Shown here: positions 34,209-37,246 of the stretch, piece by piece | Numbering within the stretch: the first letter of the stretch is position 1 | How the letters are laid out: each line of letters opens with the position of its first letter | Assembly (NCBI GenBank): GCA_020719385.1 | Contig: DYQK01000019.1 | Span: forward strand, 1-37,246 | Source of the DNA: Rikenella microfusus | GTDB taxonomy: Bacteria; Bacteroidota; Bacteroidia; Bacteroidales; DYQK01 | Direction of reading: 5' to 3' | DNA length: 37,246 nt | Program-made: the position numbers and the translations under genes | The notes under the pieces: model-generated | Databases searched by the model: none | The model's input: the letters and a program-made list of their open reading frames with translations, nothing else | Told to the model about the DNA's origin: nothing

Positions 34209-34247
34209 AAAAAACTTCGACAGCGTTAAAATGTTGTTGAAGTTTTT
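34209..34247 (+). terminator. Hairpin terminator after the chemoreceptor gene
   Basis: Near-complementary arms (AAAAACTTC and GAAGTTTTT at the base, G-U pairs toward the loop) span 34209-34247 and are followed by AATTTTTTTAT. It lies 21 bases after the stop. Confidence 0.65.
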
Positions 34248-34311
34248 AATTTTTTTATCTCGAAAAAAGTTTATTTTTGAAAAATTAATAATTCTTTTTT
34301 TTATATTTGCA

Positions 34312-34319
34312 GAATTAAT
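34312..34319 (+). promoter_or_regulatory. -7 promoter element for the ATP-grasp/YfcC operon
   Basis: TATATTTG matches TAnnTTTG and ends 19 bases before the ATG at 34339. No TTTG occurs at the ideal -33 spacing. Confidence 0.5.
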
Positions 34320-34338
34320 TTGAAAAAAAAATTTGTTT

Positions 34339-35484
34339 ATGAAAAGAATTTCAACAGATGTTCGCCCAAATTGGCAGAAAAAAGTTGAGGAAATTGGGTT
34401 TATGTTTCATACTCTTGACGATATTTATTGGGACGAGTCGGCTTATTACGAGTTTTCGTATTCTCAAATTGAAGAGTTAGAAACTGCAACGAACAAACTT
34501 TTCGAGATGTGTTTAGAGGCTGTGCAGTATGTTATTGACAAGAAAAAATATTCGCTTTTTCATATTCCGCAGAAATTTGTGCCTTTTATTGAACATTCTT
34601 GGAACGAGGAGCATCCGTCAATTTATGGTCGTTTTGATTTTGCTTATGACGGAGTTTTTCCGCCGAAACTGCTTGAGTTTAACGCCGATACACCTACTTC
34701 GCTTTTCGAATCGGCAATAGTTCAATGGTATTGGAGTCAGGAGTTTTGCGAAGGTGTTGACCAGTTTAATTCTATTCACGAGAAATTGGTCGATTATTGG
34801 TCGCATCTCAAGGAATATTTGCATTCAGGAATCGTTCATTTCGCTTCGATAAAGGAAAGTATGGAAGATTATATAACCACCGAATATTTGCGAGACACAG
34901 CCATTCAAGGTGGTTTGGAAACTGAATTTTTGCACATCGAGGAAATTGGATGGAATAAAGACAAAAAAGCATTTGTCGATTTGCAGGAACGCGAGATGAA
35001 AAATATTTTCAAACTTTACCCTTGGGAATGGATGGTTCACGAGGAATTTGGCGAAAATATTTTGACTGACAAAAATAAAACTTTTTGGATAGAACCCGCG
35101 TGGAAAATGATTCTGTCGAACAAAGCCATTTTAGTCATTTTGTCGGAATTATTTCCGTTGCATAAATATTTGTTGCCTGCTTATTTCGATTCAGATAAAT
35201 TTTTTAATCGAAGTTTTGTGAAAAAACCGTTGCTCTCTCGCGAGGGAGCAAATATTTCTCTTGTAAAAGATGGAAAAATAATTCTCGAAACGGAAGGCGA
35301 ATACGGCGAGGAAGGTTTTGTTTATCAACAACTTTACGATTTGCCCAATTTTAACGGCAATTATCCGATAATTGGTTCGTGGTTAATCGGCGGCGAGTCG
35401 GCAGGAATCGGAATTCGCGAAACAAAAACTTTAATTACAGACAATTGCAGCAGATATTTGCCGCATATTATCAAGAAAAAATAA
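34339..35484 (+). CDS. Glutathionylspermidine synthase-like ATP-grasp protein
   Basis: The ATG at 34339 gives 381 residues; the TTG six bases earlier is less likely. The protein is the C-terminal, ATP-grasp ligase part of the glutathionylspermidine synthase family, as in YgiC and YjfC, without the amidase domain of E. coli Gsp. Visible blocks are RFDFAYDG, KLLEFNADTPTSLFE, WIEPAWKMILSNKAIL, FVKKPLLSREGANISL and GSWLIGGESAGIGIRE, with the acidic and Lys residues expected for Mg-ATP binding. Family members form amide bonds between a carboxylate and an amine, but the substrates of YgiC-type proteins are unproven. The transporter gene follows after six bases, so the two are probably functionally linked. 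Confidence 0.92.
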   Translation: MKRISTDVRPNWQKKVEEIGFMFHTLDDIYWDESAYYEFSYSQIEELETATNKLFEMCLEAVQYVIDKKKYSLFHIPQKFVPFIEHSWNEEHPSIYGRFDFAYDGVFPPKLLEFNADTPTSLFESAIVQWYWSQEFCEGVDQFNSIHEKLVDYWSHLKEYLHSGIVHFASIKESMEDYITTEYLRDTAIQGGLETEFLHIEEIGWNKDKKAFVDLQEREMKNIFKLYPWEWMVHEEFGENILTDKNKTFWIEPAWKMILSNKAILVILSELFPLHKYLLPAYFDSDKFFNRSFVKKPLLSREGANISLVKDGKIILETEGEYGEEGFVYQQLYDLPNFNGNYPIIGSWLIGGESAGIGIRETKTLITDNCSRYLPHIIKKK

Positions 35485-35490
35485 AATTTT

Positions 35491-37098
35491 ATGTTTAAAT
35501 TTAAGATTCCACACAATATCGTTATTGTTTTTTCAATCATTTTAATTGCTTCTGTTCTGACTTGGATTGTTCCTGGCGGAAAATATGAACGCAAAATGGT
35601 GAACATCAATGGAACGGAGCGAAGTGTTATTGTTGACAATTCGTTCAAATACGTTGAAAATCAACCTCAAACGTGGCATGTTTTTTCGGCATTTTATTCG
35701 GGCTTCATAAAAATGTCGAAAATTATTGTTTTTATTCTCATTCTCGGCGGTGCTTTTTGGATAGTCAACGAGACAAAAGCCATTGACACAGGCATTTTGA
35801 GTTTTGTTGGTTTCACAAAAAAATTCGAAACAAATTCTCTGATTAAAAAATTGGGTGTCAATAATATTGTTATGTCGTTGATAATGATTTTGTTTAGCAT
35901 TTTTGGGGCAGTTTTTGGGATGAGTGAGGAAACACTTGCTTTTACGGTGATTTTTATTCAACTTTCCATCTCGATGGGCTACGATTCGTTAGTCGGAGTT
36001 GGTTTGTGTTATTTTGCGGCACACATTGGTTTTGCGGGTGCGATAATTAACCCATTTACTTTGGGCATCGCTCAAGATATTGCTCAACTTCCGCAAGGTT
36101 CAGGTTTTGCGTATCGCGTTTTGTGTTGGGCAATTTTAACGTTTCTCGGAATAATTTTTATTCTTTGGTATGCTCGAAAAGTCAAGAAAAATCCGCAAAA
36201 ATCAATAGTTTACGAAGACGACAATTATTGGAGAGGTAAAGCGGCTGAAAAAATTGAGACAACCGAGAATTTTACACCGAAAATTGCGTGGTTAGTCGCA
36301 GGAGTTTTGACGGTTGTGATGTGTATTTTTGCGTACAGAAATCCGTTTTCGACAATAAGTTTCGACCCAAGTTCGCCTGCGATGTCTATTGGACCAATCC
36401 TCCCGATTTTAACAGGTTTATTCGTTATTTTCTCAATTTATTCGTTGCGAAAATCTTTTCAATATTTCGTTTTAACAATTTTTGGGTTTACAATTTTATA
36501 TTTAGTTGTTGGTTCGTTGAGTTATCAATGGGGATTAGCCGAAATATCGGCATTATTTTTGGCAATGGGCGTTTCAACAGGAATCGCAGCAAATAAAACC
36601 AACACACAAGTAACCAAATTATTTGTCGAAGGAGCCAAAGACATCGTTTCTGTTGTGTTAGTCGCAGGCTTCGCAGGCGGAATTATTGTAACATTGGAAA
36701 ACGGACAAATTATTGACACAATTTTGCACTCTGTCGTAGATTTATTGAACGGAGCAGGTCAACTTGCCGCCGTGAGCATTATGTATTTATTTCAGTCAAC
36801 ATTAAATTTGATTATTACTTCAGGTTCAGCAAAAGCACTTTTAACGATGCCTTTGATGGCACCCTTAGCCGAACCGCTTGAAATTTCAAGACAATCAATC
36901 GTGATGGCGTTTCAACTCGGAGCAGGTTTTACCGATATAATTTCTCCTACTTCAGGCGTGTTAGTCGGTGTTCTCGGTATTTCTCGAATTTCTTACGGCA
37001 AATGGGTAAAATGGATTTTACCTTTTTTAATTTTTTTAATGTTAGTCGGTTGGTTGCTTTTAGTTCCAACGGTTTTTATGAAAATAAACGGTTTTTAA
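35491..37098 (+). CDS. YfcC-type transporter (C4-dicarboxylate/amino-acid carrier superfamily)
   Basis: The 535-residue inner-membrane protein has about twelve hydrophobic segments and starts with the family pattern IPHNIVIVFSIILIASVLTW followed by a VPGG(K/E)Y motif. Two similar halves contain conserved re-entrant-type blocks: GMSEETLAFTVIF and GFAGAIINPFTLGIAQ in the first, then TSGSAKALLTMPLMAPLAE and GAGFTDIISPTSGVLVGVLG in the second. YfcC proteins belong to the DcuC/AbgT-like ion transporter group; substrates proposed include basic amino acids, peptides and C4-dicarboxylates, and sequence alone does not decide. Co-transcription with the ATP-grasp gene hints at an amino acid or polyamine-related substrate. 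Confidence 0.92.
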   Translation: MFKFKIPHNIVIVFSIILIASVLTWIVPGGKYERKMVNINGTERSVIVDNSFKYVENQPQTWHVFSAFYSGFIKMSKIIVFILILGGAFWIVNETKAIDTGILSFVGFTKKFETNSLIKKLGVNNIVMSLIMILFSIFGAVFGMSEETLAFTVIFIQLSISMGYDSLVGVGLCYFAAHIGFAGAIINPFTLGIAQDIAQLPQGSGFAYRVLCWAILTFLGIIFILWYARKVKKNPQKSIVYEDDNYWRGKAAEKIETTENFTPKIAWLVAGVLTVVMCIFAYRNPFSTISFDPSSPAMSIGPILPILTGLFVIFSIYSLRKSFQYFVLTIFGFTILYLVVGSLSYQWGLAEISALFLAMGVSTGIAANKTNTQVTKLFVEGAKDIVSVVLVAGFAGGIIVTLENGQIIDTILHSVVDLLNGAGQLAAVSIMYLFQSTLNLIITSGSAKALLTMPLMAPLAEPLEISRQSIVMAFQLGAGFTDIISPTSGVLVGVLGISRISYGKWVKWILPFLIFLMLVGWLLLVPTVFMKINGF

Positions 37099-37104
37099 AC
37101 AATT

Positions 37105-37138
37105 TATTTACCCCACAAAAATTTTTGTGGGGTAAATA
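37105..37138. terminator. Perfect 34-base palindrome, strong terminator-like hairpin
   Basis: Two 17-base arms meet at 37121/37122 without any mismatch (core TACCCCACAAAAA and its complement). It lies seven bases after the YfcC stop. Because it is fully symmetric it can act on both strands, which would suit a convergent gene entering from the right edge. Confidence 0.75.
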
Positions 37139-37246
37139 TTTCTCAATTTTTACAGAAAAAATTATAATTCAATGAGAAAAACAATTTTATCTCACCAAAA
37201 ACTATTTTTTCAGCCCTTCAGAAAACCATATTCGTACACTTTGGGA

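Noticed and set aside
37202..37246. Possible C-terminal end of a minus-strand gene entering from the right edge (reading PKVYEYGFLKG or SQSVRIWFSEGLKK)
   Set aside because: Two frames are open for only 11-14 codons before the window ends, so neither can be supported; the bidirectional hairpin at 37105 is the only hint.

Overview
The window is about 37 kb of very A+T-rich DNA from a member of the Bacteroidota. Four things point there: an LpxC-FabZ fusion gene inside an lpxD-lpxC/fabZ-lpxA block, a PorX-type REC-PglZ regulator, secreted proteins whose signal peptides end in 'AQ', and promoters of the form TTTG-N(17-21)-TAnnTTTG with little Shine-Dalgarno signal. PorX suggests the organism carries a type IX secretion system. 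I cannot name a genus from this window. I found no rRNA, tRNA, CRISPR array, insertion sequence or prophage.

Layout. (1) 1-1.3 kb: two uncharacterised genes; the first looks like a GIY-YIG/URI-type nuclease (toxin-like) and the second could be its partner. (2) 1.3-7.8 kb, minus strand: three exported proteins. One is a LamG protein with a coiled coil inserted in its first LamG domain. One is a secreted caspase with a four-unit Cys-rich array. One is an OmpA-like protein whose C-terminus resembles a caspase fold without its catalytic His and Cys. This is the most unusual region. (3) 8.0-10.1 kb: an exported M13 metallopeptidase. (4) 10.2-12.1 kb, plus strand: mntP and a polyprenyl-phosphate sugar-phosphate transferase. 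(5) 12.1-15.9 kb, minus strand: rimM, ispH and a TPR histidine kinase in one likely operon. (6) 16.0-19.3 kb: a coiled-coil PD-(D/E)XK-like protein and a HAMP-GAF-PAS sensor with no output domain. (7) 19.4-24.3 kb: a three-gene operon of exported proteins that includes an SGNH hydrolase. (8) 24.4-26.6 kb: an apparently frameshifted CoA-binding protein, porX and a small membrane protein. (9) 26.6-28.6 kb: a five-repeat DUF2007-like protein followed directly by cdsA. (10) 28.7-32.0 kb, minus strand: lpxD, lpxC/fabZ and lpxA for lipid A synthesis. (11) 32.2-37.1 kb: a chemoreceptor, a glutathionylspermidine-synthase-like ATP-grasp protein and a YfcC-type transporter.

Most housekeeping genes here serve the envelope: lipid A, CDP-diacylglycerol, isoprenoid precursors, surface polysaccharide and T9SS control. 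The accessory genes are mainly exported or sensory. No intergenic gap exceeds 300 bases. Most gaps hold a promoter-like -7 motif, a terminator-like hairpin, or both.
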